Below are positions 46,798-56,196 of a DNA stretch of 64,000 nt, piece by piece. Position 1 is the stretch's first letter; every line of letters starts with the position of its first letter. The stretch is from NCBI RefSeq assembly GCF_030295915.1, contig NZ_AP027361.1, forward strand, positions 806,001 through 870,000, written 5' to 3'. This stretch comes from Thalassotalea sediminis. Its GTDB lineage: Bacteria; Pseudomonadota; Gammaproteobacteria; Enterobacterales; Alteromonadaceae. The notes below the pieces were generated by a model. That model was not told the origin of the DNA, did no database searches, and worked only from the letters and a program-made list of their open reading frames with translations. The position numbers and the translations under genes are program-made.

Positions 46798-46817
46798 ATT
46801 TCGTGATTTTACGAAAT
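46798..46817. promoter_or_regulatory. Candidate operator of the SdpR-like repressor
   Basis: ATTTCGT (46798-46804) and ACGAAAT (46811-46817) form a perfect 7-bp inverted repeat with a 6-nt spacer, 22-41 nt upstream of the repressor ATG. ArsR-family repressors usually bind such repeats at their own promoters. Confidence 0.6.
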
Positions 46818-46983
46818 AGGCGAGAATTAAAGTGCGTTGAGGTGCTATAGAATTGCTAACTTAATAATAAATTTAGGAATTTATATTTTGTTACTTTGAT
46901 TGTAATAAAATTGTTAATGATTAGACTAAACATGTGTACCTGCATAACAGCGAATAAAAATAAATCACATAGGATGAGAAAAT

Positions 46984-47859
46984 ATGCTAGAAATCAAAGG
47001 TTTGTCAAAAACATATGATAATGGTGTACATGCACTGAACAATGTAAACCTATCAATTCCAAAAGGAATGTTTGGTTTACTTGGGCCAAATGGCGCAGGA
47101 AAATCTTCATTGATGCGCACAATATCAACGTTACAGGAAGCTGATGAAGGCTCGATCACCTTTGATGGTATTGACGTGTTTGCCGATCCTCAACAATTAC
47201 GACAACGGTTAGGGTATTTACCACAAGACTTTGGTGTATATCCTAGGATCAGTGCTTACGACTTATTAGATCACATGGCAATCTTAAAAGGTATTAGCCA
47301 AAAGGGTGAGCGTAAAGAAGCGGTAGAAGGCTTACTAGCGCAAACAAATTTATTTCAACATCGAAAAAAAGCTGTGAGTGGTTTCTCTGGTGGTATGCGT
47401 CAGCGATTTGGTATTGCGCAAGCATTATTAGGCGATCCTGATTTATTAGTTGTTGATGAACCGACAGCGGGTCTTGATCCAGAAGAACGTAATCGATTTC
47501 ACAATCTACTGGTTAGCTTAGGGGAAGAAAAAGTCATTATTTTATCTACGCACATCGTTGAAGATGTCTCTGAGCTTTGTCCGAATATGGCAGTGTTAGC
47601 TTCTGGTCAAATATTACTTGAAGGTAATCCTATATTACTGACGGATAAACTGGGCGGCCAAATTTGGCGTAAAACAGTAACGCAACAAGAAGCTGAAGAA
47701 ATAGAACAAAATATGCCTGTTATTTCAAAACGATTATTTGCGGGTAAAACGATTATTCATGTTATGGCTGAACAAGCACCAGAAGGTTTTGAAGCAGCAC
47801 CAGCAAACTTAGAAGATGTCTACTTCTCGACATTACACGCTCATCGTAATGCGGCTTAA
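46984..47859 (+). CDS. ABC transporter ATP-binding protein
   Basis: The 291-residue ATPase has Walker A GPNGAGKSSL, Q-loop LPQDFG, signature SGGMRQRFGIAQALL and Walker B LLVVDEPTAGLDPEER with the H-loop STHIVEDV. The C-terminal extension ending NLEDVYFSTLHAHRNAA is typical of ABC-2 exporters. GGATGAG precedes the ATG. The permease/peptidase fusion follows after 10 nt, and the two must work together. Confidence 0.95.
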   Translation: MLEIKGLSKTYDNGVHALNNVNLSIPKGMFGLLGPNGAGKSSLMRTISTLQEADEGSITFDGIDVFADPQQLRQRLGYLPQDFGVYPRISAYDLLDHMAILKGISQKGERKEAVEGLLAQTNLFQHRKKAVSGFSGGMRQRFGIAQALLGDPDLLVVDEPTAGLDPEERNRFHNLLVSLGEEKVIILSTHIVEDVSELCPNMAVLASGQILLEGNPILLTDKLGGQIWRKTVTQQEAEEIEQNMPVISKRLFAGKTIIHVMAEQAPEGFEAAPANLEDVYFSTLHAHRNAA

Positions 47860-47869
47860 GGGGTAAGTT

Positions 47870-50800
47870 ATGTTTGCAAAAATGTTTTTATTTGAATGGC
47901 GATACTATACTCGTCAACCTTCTTTTATTGTTACAAGTGCGATCTTTTTCTTACTGACATTCTTCGCAACTGTTAGCGATAATGTGCAAATTGGTGGTGG
48001 CGGTAACGTTCTATACAATGGGCCATACTCTATTGCGCAAACCCTAGTTATCATGGGGATATTCGCCATGTTTTTGGTGGTTAATTATGTTGCAAGTACT
48101 GCAACCAGAAATGACACTACTAAAATGGCTGAGATCCTTTATAGCAAGCCAATTAATCCAATTAGCTATCAACTAGGTCGTTTCTTTGGATCTTTTGCTA
48201 TGGTTGCAACAGTGTTTGCTTTTGTGCCATTAGGGATACTTTTAGGAACGGTTATTGGAGGTTTAGCAGGCTGGGTGGATGCAGAGCGATTAGGCGCCAC
48301 TAATCTTACTTATTATTTTACCGCGTATTTTTATTTAGCCTTGCCAACCTTACTGGTTTTATCTTGCATGTTTTACGCAGTCGCTATTCGTTTTCGTAGT
48401 ATGATGGCTGTCTATTTAATTGCCGTAGGCTTCTTTATTGCCTATACCGTTGCAGGACAACTATTTTCAGACCCTGAATATCGTACGATTGTTGCACTGG
48501 CAGACCCTTTTGGTGTCAATACCTTTGGCGAAGTAACGCGCTATTGGACCATGCACGACAAAAATAATACGGCCGTTGAGTTAACCGGTGTTTTGCTTGA
48601 AAACCGCATAATCTGGCTAATTGCAAGTGTTGTAATTATGGCAGTTTTTGGTGGATTTACCCGTAAAGTGTCACTCACACAACCAAAAGCGAATAAGAAA
48701 GAGAAGCAAAAAGTTGAAGAAAACTCTGATTCAGCACTCGCTAATCGTGTTGACTATAAAAGCCAAGGTATTACAACTGGGGCTCATTTATGGTTACGGA
48801 TTAAATTTGAAATAAAACAAGTGATATTCAGTGCACCATTTTTAGTACTTGGCGCCTTTACCGTATTTGCTTTAGTTGCTCCGCTTATTGATCCTCGGGC
48901 AATGTTTGGCACACCAAACTGGCCAATCACACAATCAATGATTCAATTAATTTCGGGATCAACCGGATTATTAATGCTGATTGTCTTAACATATTACAGT
49001 GCTGAAATTGTATGGCGTGAGCGTAATTCAGGCATGGGTGATATTGTTGATTCAATGCCAGTAAATAACATCACATTTTGGTTATCGAAAATTATTGCCA
49101 TCAGTTTAGTGCTAGCGTTGTTATATGTTTTTGGTATTTCAGTTACCGTGCTCAACCAAATAATCAGAGGGTATGATAATTTTGAATTTTCACAATATTT
49201 CATTCGACTAGGTTATGTGAATCTAGTGCCGTTAATAATGACTGCGGTATTAGCTTTCTTTTTACAAGTACTTAGCCCGAATAAATATATTGGGATGCTA
49301 TTGTTTGTGCTGTATATCATTTCTACGTTGGTAATAAGTAGCTTTGGTTTCAGTCATAATATGTTTCAGTTCTCTGGATCACCGCAAGTTTTTTATTCAG
49401 ACATAAATACTTATGGCCATTTTTTAACAGCCCATTCTTGGTACATGCTTTATTGGTTAGGTGCAACAATTATCTTAGCCGCGTTAACGTATGCATTATG
49501 GCACAGAGGACCTGCTCAACCGCTAAAAACGCGATTTAGCAAAGTGGGTTATTACTTAGGTAGTAAAGGTAAAGTAGCAATAGGCCTTGGTTTAGCGATA
49601 TTTGTTGCTTCAGGTGCTTATATTCACTACAACACGCGTGTCTTGAATGAATATGTGATCCAAGAAGATCGTCATGATCTTCAAGCAGAATATGAAAAAC
49701 AGTATGTTGCTCATAAAGATGACGAATTACCAATGATCACTAAAACGCATGCAAAAGTTGATATTTATCCTGCTAAGCGTCGAATTGAAGCCGTTGCTGA
49801 AATTACCGTTAAAAACACCACAGATACAAACATTGAGCGCTTTCTTGTGTCTAAACCACGATTTTCAAAAAAATGGGATGTGGTAATAGCTGGAGGCAAA
49901 TTGAAAGATGTTGATGCTAAATTTGATACTGCATGGTTTGAATTTGATAAACCATTAGCGCCAGGTGAAAGCAGAACAGGGCAATTAATTGCGCATCGTT
50001 CACATCAAGGTTTCTCTGATGGTAATAATGACTTTATGCTTGTTGAAAATGGAACGTTTATTAATAATTTCGAGCTATTTCCCGCATTTGGTTATCGCCA
50101 AGATTGGCAATTAGTAGATCGCCATGAACGTAGAAAGCGCGAACTTGATCCAATTGAACGTGCAAATAAGTTAGAAGATAGTCGTTACTATAATGAAAGC
50201 TTTTTTGGCAAAGGCGTTGGCTTTATCGACTTTGAAGCGACAATTACGACAAGTGAAGATCAATTCGCTATCGCGCCGGGATATGTGCAAAGTGAAAAAG
50301 TCGAAGATGGCCGTCGAACGTATCATTATAAAATGAATGCGCCAATGGTGAACTTTTACTCGATAATGTCTGCCAAACTTGAAGCTAAAAAAGAGCAGTA
50401 TAAAGGCATTGATATCGAAATTTACTATCATAAAGACCATCATATGAATGTTGATCGCATGATCGAATCAGTAAAAGATTCAATTGATTACTTCACGCAA
50501 GAGTTTGGTCCTTATCAGCACCAGCAAATGCGTATAATTGAATTTCCAGGTTATCGGTCATTTGCGCAAAGCTTTGCGAATACGGTGCCGTATTCAGAGC
50601 GAATTGGTTTTATTACCGATCTACGCGATCCTGAAAATATAGACCCAGTGTATTACGTTACTGCTCATGAAGTTGCTCACCAATGGTGGGGACATCAAGT
50701 AGGCGCCGCTAATGTTCAAGGCAGTGCTATTATTTCTGAATCATTATCGCAGTACGCTGCATTAATGGTGATGGAGAAGAAATATGGCCCAGAGAAGATT

Positions 50801-51445
50801 CGTAAATTCTTAAAGTATGAATTAGATCGATACCTGCGTGGCAGAAGCGTTGAAGCGATTGAAGAAATGCCGTTGTTCCGTAGTGAAAATCAACAGTATA
50901 TTCACTATCGCAAAGGATCTGTTGTGATGATGGCATTGAAAGATAGATTAGGTGAAGAAAAATTAAATAAAGCACTGGCTGATTTTCTAACTGAATTTAA
51001 ATATCAGAGCACACCATATCCTACAACGCTTGATTTAATGGCGTACATTAAACAAGATGCTGATGAACAAGAAAAACAGTTTATCAGTAGCTTATTCGAA
51101 CATATCACGCTTTATGATCTTAAAACGACAAACGTTGAAGTTACTGATCGTGACGATGGAAAGTTTGATGTAACTATTACGGTTGATGCAGCAATGCTAA
51201 CAGCTGATGGTCAAGGTATAGAGACTGAAAAAGAGTTCTCAGACATGATTGATATTGGTTTATTTAGCGCAGATCCCGAAGATCTTTCTGCAGAAGAGCT
51301 GGTGCAATATCTAGAAAAACATGAAATTAAATCTGGTGAGAATGTGATTAAATTGACTGTTGATGAAAAACCTAAGTATGTTGGCGTTGACCCATTTGTT
51401 CGATTAATTGACCGAGACAGTGCGGATAATATTTATCGTTTGTAA
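47870..51445 (+). CDS. ABC-2 permease fused to M1-family metallopeptidase domain
   Basis: The 1191-residue protein has an N-terminal part with about 12 membrane helices in two sets (residues about 15-270 and 320-545, separated by a charged linker KANKKEKQKVEE) and one more helix near 567-585, then a periplasmic M1-like peptidase domain. The zinc motif is HEVAH at 933-937 in VTAHEVAHQWWGHQ, with Glu957 (ISESLSQY) as probable third ligand, and YRKGS downstream. The exopeptidase GxMEN motif is not visible; IIEFPGYRSFAQSF stands in its place. This fusion is known in Gammaproteobacteria and Bacteroidota but its substrate is not. Confidence 0.9.
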   Translation: MFAKMFLFEWRYYTRQPSFIVTSAIFFLLTFFATVSDNVQIGGGGNVLYNGPYSIAQTLVIMGIFAMFLVVNYVASTATRNDTTKMAEILYSKPINPISYQLGRFFGSFAMVATVFAFVPLGILLGTVIGGLAGWVDAERLGATNLTYYFTAYFYLALPTLLVLSCMFYAVAIRFRSMMAVYLIAVGFFIAYTVAGQLFSDPEYRTIVALADPFGVNTFGEVTRYWTMHDKNNTAVELTGVLLENRIIWLIASVVIMAVFGGFTRKVSLTQPKANKKEKQKVEENSDSALANRVDYKSQGITTGAHLWLRIKFEIKQVIFSAPFLVLGAFTVFALVAPLIDPRAMFGTPNWPITQSMIQLISGSTGLLMLIVLTYYSAEIVWRERNSGMGDIVDSMPVNNITFWLSKIIAISLVLALLYVFGISVTVLNQIIRGYDNFEFSQYFIRLGYVNLVPLIMTAVLAFFLQVLSPNKYIGMLLFVLYIISTLVISSFGFSHNMFQFSGSPQVFYSDINTYGHFLTAHSWYMLYWLGATIILAALTYALWHRGPAQPLKTRFSKVGYYLGSKGKVAIGLGLAIFVASGAYIHYNTRVLNEYVIQEDRHDLQAEYEKQYVAHKDDELPMITKTHAKVDIYPAKRRIEAVAEITVKNTTDTNIERFLVSKPRFSKKWDVVIAGGKLKDVDAKFDTAWFEFDKPLAPGESRTGQLIAHRSHQGFSDGNNDFMLVENGTFINNFELFPAFGYRQDWQLVDRHERRKRELDPIERANKLEDSRYYNESFFGKGVGFIDFEATITTSEDQFAIAPGYVQSEKVEDGRRTYHYKMNAPMVNFYSIMSAKLEAKKEQYKGIDIEIYYHKDHHMNVDRMIESVKDSIDYFTQEFGPYQHQQMRIIEFPGYRSFAQSFANTVPYSERIGFITDLRDPENIDPVYYVTAHEVAHQWWGHQVGAANVQGSAIISESLSQYAALMVMEKKYGPEKIRKFLKYELDRYLRGRSVEAIEEMPLFRSENQQYIHYRKGSVVMMALKDRLGEEKLNKALADFLTEFKYQSTPYPTTLDLMAYIKQDADEQEKQFISSLFEHITLYDLKTTNVEVTDRDDGKFDVTITVDAAMLTADGQGIETEKEFSDMIDIGLFSADPEDLSAEELVQYLEKHEIKSGENVIKLTVDEKPKYVGVDPFVRLIDRDSADNIYRL

Positions 51446-51480
51446 GTGTTATGTCATCTTGAAATAGATTGACAGTATGT

Positions 51481-51512
51481 AAAAGCCACCGATAATCGGT
51501 GGCTTTTCTTTT
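51481..51512 (+). terminator. Intrinsic terminator after the ABC-M1 operon
   Basis: AAAAGCCACCGA (51481-51492) pairs with TCGGTGGCTTTT (51496-51507) around a 3-nt loop, followed by CTTTTC. Likely bidirectional. Confidence 0.92.
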
Positions 51513-51590
51513 CGTAATGATGGCTCTTAAATTAGGAAGTTATAACGCTCGATAAAAACGTAATAACACATTTGAAAAGGAGCATATTCA

Positions 51591-52784
51591 TTAAAGGTAT
51601 TTTGTCCATGCTGCATTACTTTTTCTTTTAAAGACTCCAAACTTCTTCGTTGGCCAATAAAGTAGTATCGCTAGAAATGCGGCAATGCACCAAATTTGCC
51701 AAATAGAATCTACTCCCCAGTACTCACCTTTATTGGTGCCAAACATTGATACTAATACTCGATATGACACTAATAACACATATAAATGGAGGATATAAAA
51801 AAACATTGGTGCGCCACCAAAGTACGCTATAGCGTTCGTTATGCTGTTATTCGCCTGCTCTAAAGTGGCAAGTAGTAATAATGCAATCCCCAAGGTAAAC
51901 AGTAGAAAATCTAGAGAAGGAGGATACTTAGTGTAGTTAATAAAAGATTTTAAAGATTCAAGCCAATTAACACCAGAAACCCAAGGTAGCGTTTCTCCAT
52001 ATATATTAAACCCTCTTAATACCAGTAGCAGTAAAATACAGCTAATTCCGCAAAGTATTAAGGTAGATGTTCTTTTTTGAGCGTTAATATGGGAAGAAAA
52101 TATTGGTGCAATAAAGTAACCCAGTAAGATTACGCCAATCCAAGGTAATACGGGGTATGACGCTTTTACTTTGAAGGACTCGCCAGTAAAGATAAAACCT
52201 CTATCATGCAAAATAGTCCAAAGTGTATAACCAAGTTCGTTTGGCTGAAAGTGAATAAATGCTAACGCGTTGTGCCCAAATACAATAATAAAGCCCAAGC
52301 AACCAATTAACCAATGAGGTAGCTTAGTAACTATGGCAAGGGCAACCATACTTAAGCCAATAGCCCACATTACTTGCAAATAAAGTGCGTTGTAGTCGCC
52401 AAACCAAGAAAAGTTAATTAAGGTTATTTCGACAAAAATTATAAATAACCCGCGTTTAAGTAAAAAGCTTTGGGCTGAACGTTGATTGCCATTACTTGGG
52501 TGGGCGTAAAGCCATGCAGATAATCCCGTTAAAAATACAAATACGGGGGCACAAAAATGCGCACTGATCCGGGTAAAAAACAAACTTGTGTCTGTTTCAT
52601 CGAGGATCATTGGATCGGCAACATTGTGATGATAAAAAAATCGTTCGCGTACGTGATCGACTAACATGAGCAACATGACTAACCCTCGCAAAATATCGAT
52701 CGATACGAGGCGCTTTTTAATAGCATTAGGTGTTGATTTTAATGACTCTTGGTAGGGTGAATCAATGTGAGTATTTGATGTCAT
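51591..52784 (-). CDS. DUF1624/HGSNAT-like membrane acyltransferase
   Basis: The 397-residue protein starts with a soluble segment and then KKRLVSIDILRGLVMLLMLVDHVRERF, the hallmark of the DUF1624 family related to heparan-alpha-glucosaminide N-acetyltransferase, with a conserved His after the first helix. About ten membrane helices follow. Members move acetyl groups across the membrane to sugars or other acceptors. It lies 76 nt downstream of a TonB receptor gene on the same strand and may be co-transcribed. Confidence 0.82.
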   Translation of the reverse strand: MTSNTHIDSPYQESLKSTPNAIKKRLVSIDILRGLVMLLMLVDHVRERFFYHHNVADPMILDETDTSLFFTRISAHFCAPVFVFLTGLSAWLYAHPSNGNQRSAQSFLLKRGLFIIFVEITLINFSWFGDYNALYLQVMWAIGLSMVALAIVTKLPHWLIGCLGFIIVFGHNALAFIHFQPNELGYTLWTILHDRGFIFTGESFKVKASYPVLPWIGVILLGYFIAPIFSSHINAQKRTSTLILCGISCILLLLVLRGFNIYGETLPWVSGVNWLESLKSFINYTKYPPSLDFLLFTLGIALLLLATLEQANNSITNAIAYFGGAPMFFYILHLYVLLVSYRVLVSMFGTNKGEYWGVDSIWQIWCIAAFLAILLYWPTKKFGVFKRKSNAAWTKYL

Positions 52785-52860
52785 ATGATTATCGTAAGTT
52801 TGAATTATTGGTTGGCTATTGCATGAAATTAACTACACGCAATAGCGTAATTTAAGTTGA

Positions 52861-54981
52861 TTAAAATTGGTATTTTACTGTCATGTTATAGTTGACTGGC
52901 GAACCAGGCATTGTCCATAGTTTATGGTATGAGTTTTCAAAATAGTGTTTATCAAATAAATTATTAACATCAAACTTCACACTAATTTGTTTGCTTAGAT
53001 CTATAGCGGCAGAAAGGTTAACTAAAGAATACGACGGTAAGATATAATCTGCGTCAGTCGTTTCACCCAAACGATCTCCTACATAGTTTACAGAAGCCCC
53101 CAAGTATGTGTCTTTACCCATTATTTCGGTGAAATGTTTGAGTGCTAGGTGACCTCTGTGTTTTGCTATATTAATGAGCCTAGAACCTTTAGGAATAGGA
53201 ACGCCCCAATCTGAATTGATAACATCATTTGCCGTTTTAGCGTCAGTATAAGCATAGGCTAACTCAACCACGGTATTGTCAGTAAGGTGTGTCGTTAATT
53301 GAAAATCAACGCCCTGACTTTCAACTTCTCCTAATGTGGCAGATAGTCCTGTATCTGGCTCTGCAGTTAACATATTGGTTTTTTCTGCATCGTATATTGC
53401 AATACTCCCTGAAAATCTATTTGCAATATTTTGCCACTTAGCGCCAATTTCAAAGGAACTGGTTTCTTCTGGATCAAAGGCGTTTCTGTCTGCATCGAGC
53501 CCCGGATTTGGTCTAAAACCTTCCGCATAGCTTGTATATAAATTTATAGTGTCATTAAGTTCATAAACCAAGCCTACACGCGGTGTAACTTCTGTTTGCT
53601 CTTTGTGTTGTGAATCATTGCTAAGCTTATTTAAAATGTCCTGCTTAAATTTATCGACCCTAAAGCCAACGAGTAATTTTGAACTTTCGGTTAATTCAAT
53701 CAGGTCCTGTGCGTACAACCCCAAACCTTCTTGTTGTTCTGCGGTTTGTGTTTTCGGTGATGCGATAGGTCTAACTTGCGTGTAATCAGGCATATTGGGA
53801 TCGATGCTGTATGTTGTATCGTCTGTCCCCCAAGCTGTGCGCCAAACCTTGTAGTCAGTATTTAAATCATAGTTAAAATAGTCTAAGCCGACTAACAAAT
53901 TATGTTTAATATCGCCGAATATAAGTTCGCCGCTTAATTCAATACGCGCCGATAAATCTTCTGCTTGATAATCACGCTCTCTGCGCTGTCTTGATAGTGT
54001 GTCGGGATCGGTATAAACCAGCTGACGACCGCTAGAAAGTTCAGTGTCAGAAGATATACCTTTAAATGATGAATCTCTATATGCAAGGCCTGCTAGCATA
54101 TGCCAGTCATTGTTGATCGTGTGATTTAACAACAATTGATGGCCTAGTGCTTCAACTTCGTGAGCGCCATCGCGAATATCACCATAAAAATCCTCAGGGT
54201 TGGTGGCGTTAAAATCATTATTTAAGACATAAACGCCACGATCTAATGGCTTTTTCTGATCAAGCACTTCCATTTCGTAACTTAGACTCGTGGTATTAGA
54301 GATGTTCCATAGTACAGAAGGACTTAAATGTAAACTTTCAAGGTAAACATGATCGCGATAAGTGTCAGAGTCTTCATACGAACCATTTAAACGATAAGCG
54401 GCAACATTATTTAGTGCATTCGTGTAGTCAAATTCAACTTGTTTCTTACTGTAATTGCCTAGTGTTCCTTGAATAAAACCTTGCTCATCAAATTGCGGTT
54501 TTTTGGTAATAATGTTGATTGTACCGCCAGGCTCACCTTGGCCATATAATGCTGAACCTGGGCCTTTCATCACTTCAATCGTTTCAATATTTGCTGTACT
54601 TCTATTACCGTTATACCCGCGTGAGTTGAAACCATTTACTAAATAACCTGTAGGATTGTTTTCATCACCGGAAAAGCCGCGAATAGCAAAGCTATCAAAC
54701 ATACCGCCAGAGTTGTTTTGCCTTACTATACTTGGCGAAAAATCCAGTGCATCAATAAATCGAGTAATATTTTCGTTTTCAATGGTATCTGCGTCGATTC
54801 TATCAACTGCTTGGGGTGTTTCGATTAATGGAACGTTACCGCGATATGCTTGCCAGTGTCCTTGTACTTCAATTTTCTCTAAATTTTGTTCGGTAGCTGT
54901 CGCTGTAAATGATGAAAGCGATAAAACAGAAGCGATGGAAGTTGCTAATACAGATAATTTAATTTGCGTGGTGCGAGTCAT
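52861..54981 (-). CDS. TonB-dependent receptor, siderophore-receptor type
   Basis: The 706-residue protein has a signal peptide (cut near TATATEQN), a plug domain (IETPQAVDRIDADTI, DSFAIRGFSGDENNPTGYLVNG, GPGSALYGQGEPGGTINIITKKP) and a barrel ending in YQF. These motifs are those of ferric-siderophore receptors (FhuA/FpvA-like), without the secretin-like signalling domain. No His-rich loops. An ATGTTATAACAT palindrome like those of the zinc receptor lies 112 nt upstream, so zinc rather than iron control is possible. Confidence 0.88.
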   Translation of the reverse strand: MTRTTQIKLSVLATSIASVLSLSSFTATATEQNLEKIEVQGHWQAYRGNVPLIETPQAVDRIDADTIENENITRFIDALDFSPSIVRQNNSGGMFDSFAIRGFSGDENNPTGYLVNGFNSRGYNGNRSTANIETIEVMKGPGSALYGQGEPGGTINIITKKPQFDEQGFIQGTLGNYSKKQVEFDYTNALNNVAAYRLNGSYEDSDTYRDHVYLESLHLSPSVLWNISNTTSLSYEMEVLDQKKPLDRGVYVLNNDFNATNPEDFYGDIRDGAHEVEALGHQLLLNHTINNDWHMLAGLAYRDSSFKGISSDTELSSGRQLVYTDPDTLSRQRRERDYQAEDLSARIELSGELIFGDIKHNLLVGLDYFNYDLNTDYKVWRTAWGTDDTTYSIDPNMPDYTQVRPIASPKTQTAEQQEGLGLYAQDLIELTESSKLLVGFRVDKFKQDILNKLSNDSQHKEQTEVTPRVGLVYELNDTINLYTSYAEGFRPNPGLDADRNAFDPEETSSFEIGAKWQNIANRFSGSIAIYDAEKTNMLTAEPDTGLSATLGEVESQGVDFQLTTHLTDNTVVELAYAYTDAKTANDVINSDWGVPIPKGSRLINIAKHRGHLALKHFTEIMGKDTYLGASVNYVGDRLGETTDADYILPSYSLVNLSAAIDLSKQISVKFDVNNLFDKHYFENSYHKLWTMPGSPVNYNMTVKYQF

Positions 54982-55030
54982 TATTTGTCTACTTTTTAAA
55001 GAGTTAAGTTACTGTATTCTGTATTGGTAG

Positions 55031-55055
55031 TGAAATATGCCTATTAAATATTTCA
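55031..55055. repeat. Inverted repeat in the TonB receptor leader
   Basis: TGAAATAT (55031-55038) and ATATTTCA (55048-55055) are an 8-bp inverted repeat with a 9-nt spacer, 50-74 nt upstream of the receptor ATG. Possibly an operator. Confidence 0.4.
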
Positions 55056-55092
55056 GTGTTAACCAATCAGGTAAGATTTATAAAGGTTGGCA

Positions 55093-55104
55093 ATGTTATA
55101 ACAT
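55093..55104. promoter_or_regulatory. Zur-like palindrome upstream of the second TonB receptor
   Basis: ATGTTATAACAT, a perfect 12-bp palindrome, is identical to the core of both Zur-type boxes at 19.8 kb. The flanks (GGCA and CAC) are not symmetric, unlike the extended box at 19843-19860. Confidence 0.5.
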
Positions 55105-55593
55105 CACAATTTATTTTCAAGTTTAATTTTGTCTGTTTATACAATAAACATTTGTGGTTAACTTGAGATATGCTTCTTAAGGTGGGATAAAAGCGGCTTT
55201 ACTTTTGTCGGTTAAATTTTAATTTACTGTTTTCAAAAAAGTATTTTAAAGGGTGATTAGTGCTAAAGAGAGTTTAGTAAACAGTTACTTTTAGCGTTTA
55301 AAGGTTGTTGCTATTATGAGAGATTGGCAGTTTCTACGTGATATGCCTAATAAAGGTTACAGTGCTGACTAGTTAGCTTATGTAACTGCCTGTAGATATA
55401 CGCTAGGAGTGGCAATATTTGGAAAAGCTAATAGTCTCAAACAATATTAACTCATTAAATGAGCACACAATTGAAAAATAAAATCTAGCATTAAATATTT
55501 ACGTTATACAGTTAGCACAACTCAAATCTACCAATCTACGTTGTAGAAGAAGTAGATGCGATTAACAAGGCATTGTCTAGAAATCAGCAGGTG

Positions 55594-56196
55594 TCACAAC
55601 CACCCCTTTTGACGAGCAATACGTGCGGCATCGACACGATTAGTGGCATTGAGCTTTGCGATAGCCTCAGATAAGTAATTACGAATAGTGCCTTGAGATA
55701 AAAAGAGTTGCTCCGCTATTTCTGCCGTTTTAAGACCATCACTGGCAAGTTTTAACGCTTTACGTTCCTTTTCAGACAAAGGGTCGTTGTCATCAAGCGC
55801 AGATAAAGCAAGTTCAGCGCTGAATACTTTCGTTCCTTGGCTTACATTTCTTATTGCCGCAACCAGTTCATCTGAATCTGCTTCTTTTAAAATAAACCCC
55901 ATGACCCCAGATTTTAGCGCACGCTTTATGTACCCTGAGCGAGAGAACGTGGTCATAATAACTGTTTTAACCGAAGGATTTACATCGACTAACTTTTCAG
56001 CCAGTTCAATGCCTGTCATTATTGGCATTTCGATATCGGTCAATACAATATCAACAGCATGCGTTTCAATAAGTGACATTGCTTCTTGGCCATTTGCGGC
56101 TTCTGCAATTACCTCTATATCATCTTCTAAGCTTAGCAATGCTGAAATTGCGCCTCGCACTAGCGCTTGATCTTCCGCGATTAATACCTTGATCAT
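55594..56196 (-). CDS. Response regulator with LuxR-type output, DesR-like
   Basis: The 200-residue protein has a receiver with Asp54 (VLTDIEMPIMTG), Thr in VIMTTFSRSG, and a C-terminal LuxR helix-turn-helix (PLSEKERKALKLASDGLKTAEIAEQLFLSQGTIRNYLSEAIAKL). It directly follows the kinase gene with no gap, so the two are partners. Resembles DesR/LiaR-type regulators of membrane genes. Confidence 0.93.
   Translation of the reverse strand: MIKVLIAEDQALVRGAISALLSLEDDIEVIAEAANGQEAMSLIETHAVDIVLTDIEMPIMTGIELAEKLVDVNPSVKTVIMTTFSRSGYIKRALKSGVMGFILKEADSDELVAAIRNVSQGTKVFSAELALSALDDNDPLSEKERKALKLASDGLKTAEIAEQLFLSQGTIRNYLSEAIAKLNATNRVDAARIARQKGWL

Larger units (their letters stand above)
54982..55593. other. 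612-nt non-coding stretch upstream of the TonB receptor
   Basis: It holds the receptor promoter region, an 8-bp inverted repeat (55031-55055), a Zur-like palindrome (55093-55104) and a pair of imperfect direct repeats around 55022-55065 and 55322-55370. No convincing gene is present; an 18-codon frame at about 55317 is too short. It may be decayed sequence. Confidence 0.5.

Noticed and set aside
55031..55055. Fur box upstream of the siderophore-type receptor
   Set aside because: The inverted repeat TGAAATAT-N9-ATATTTCA does not match the GATAATGATAATCATTATC pattern well, so no Fur site is called.
55317..55373. Short frame starting MRDWQFLRDMPNKG
   Set aside because: Only 18 codons, no ribosome site and no recognisable family; probably chance or decayed sequence.
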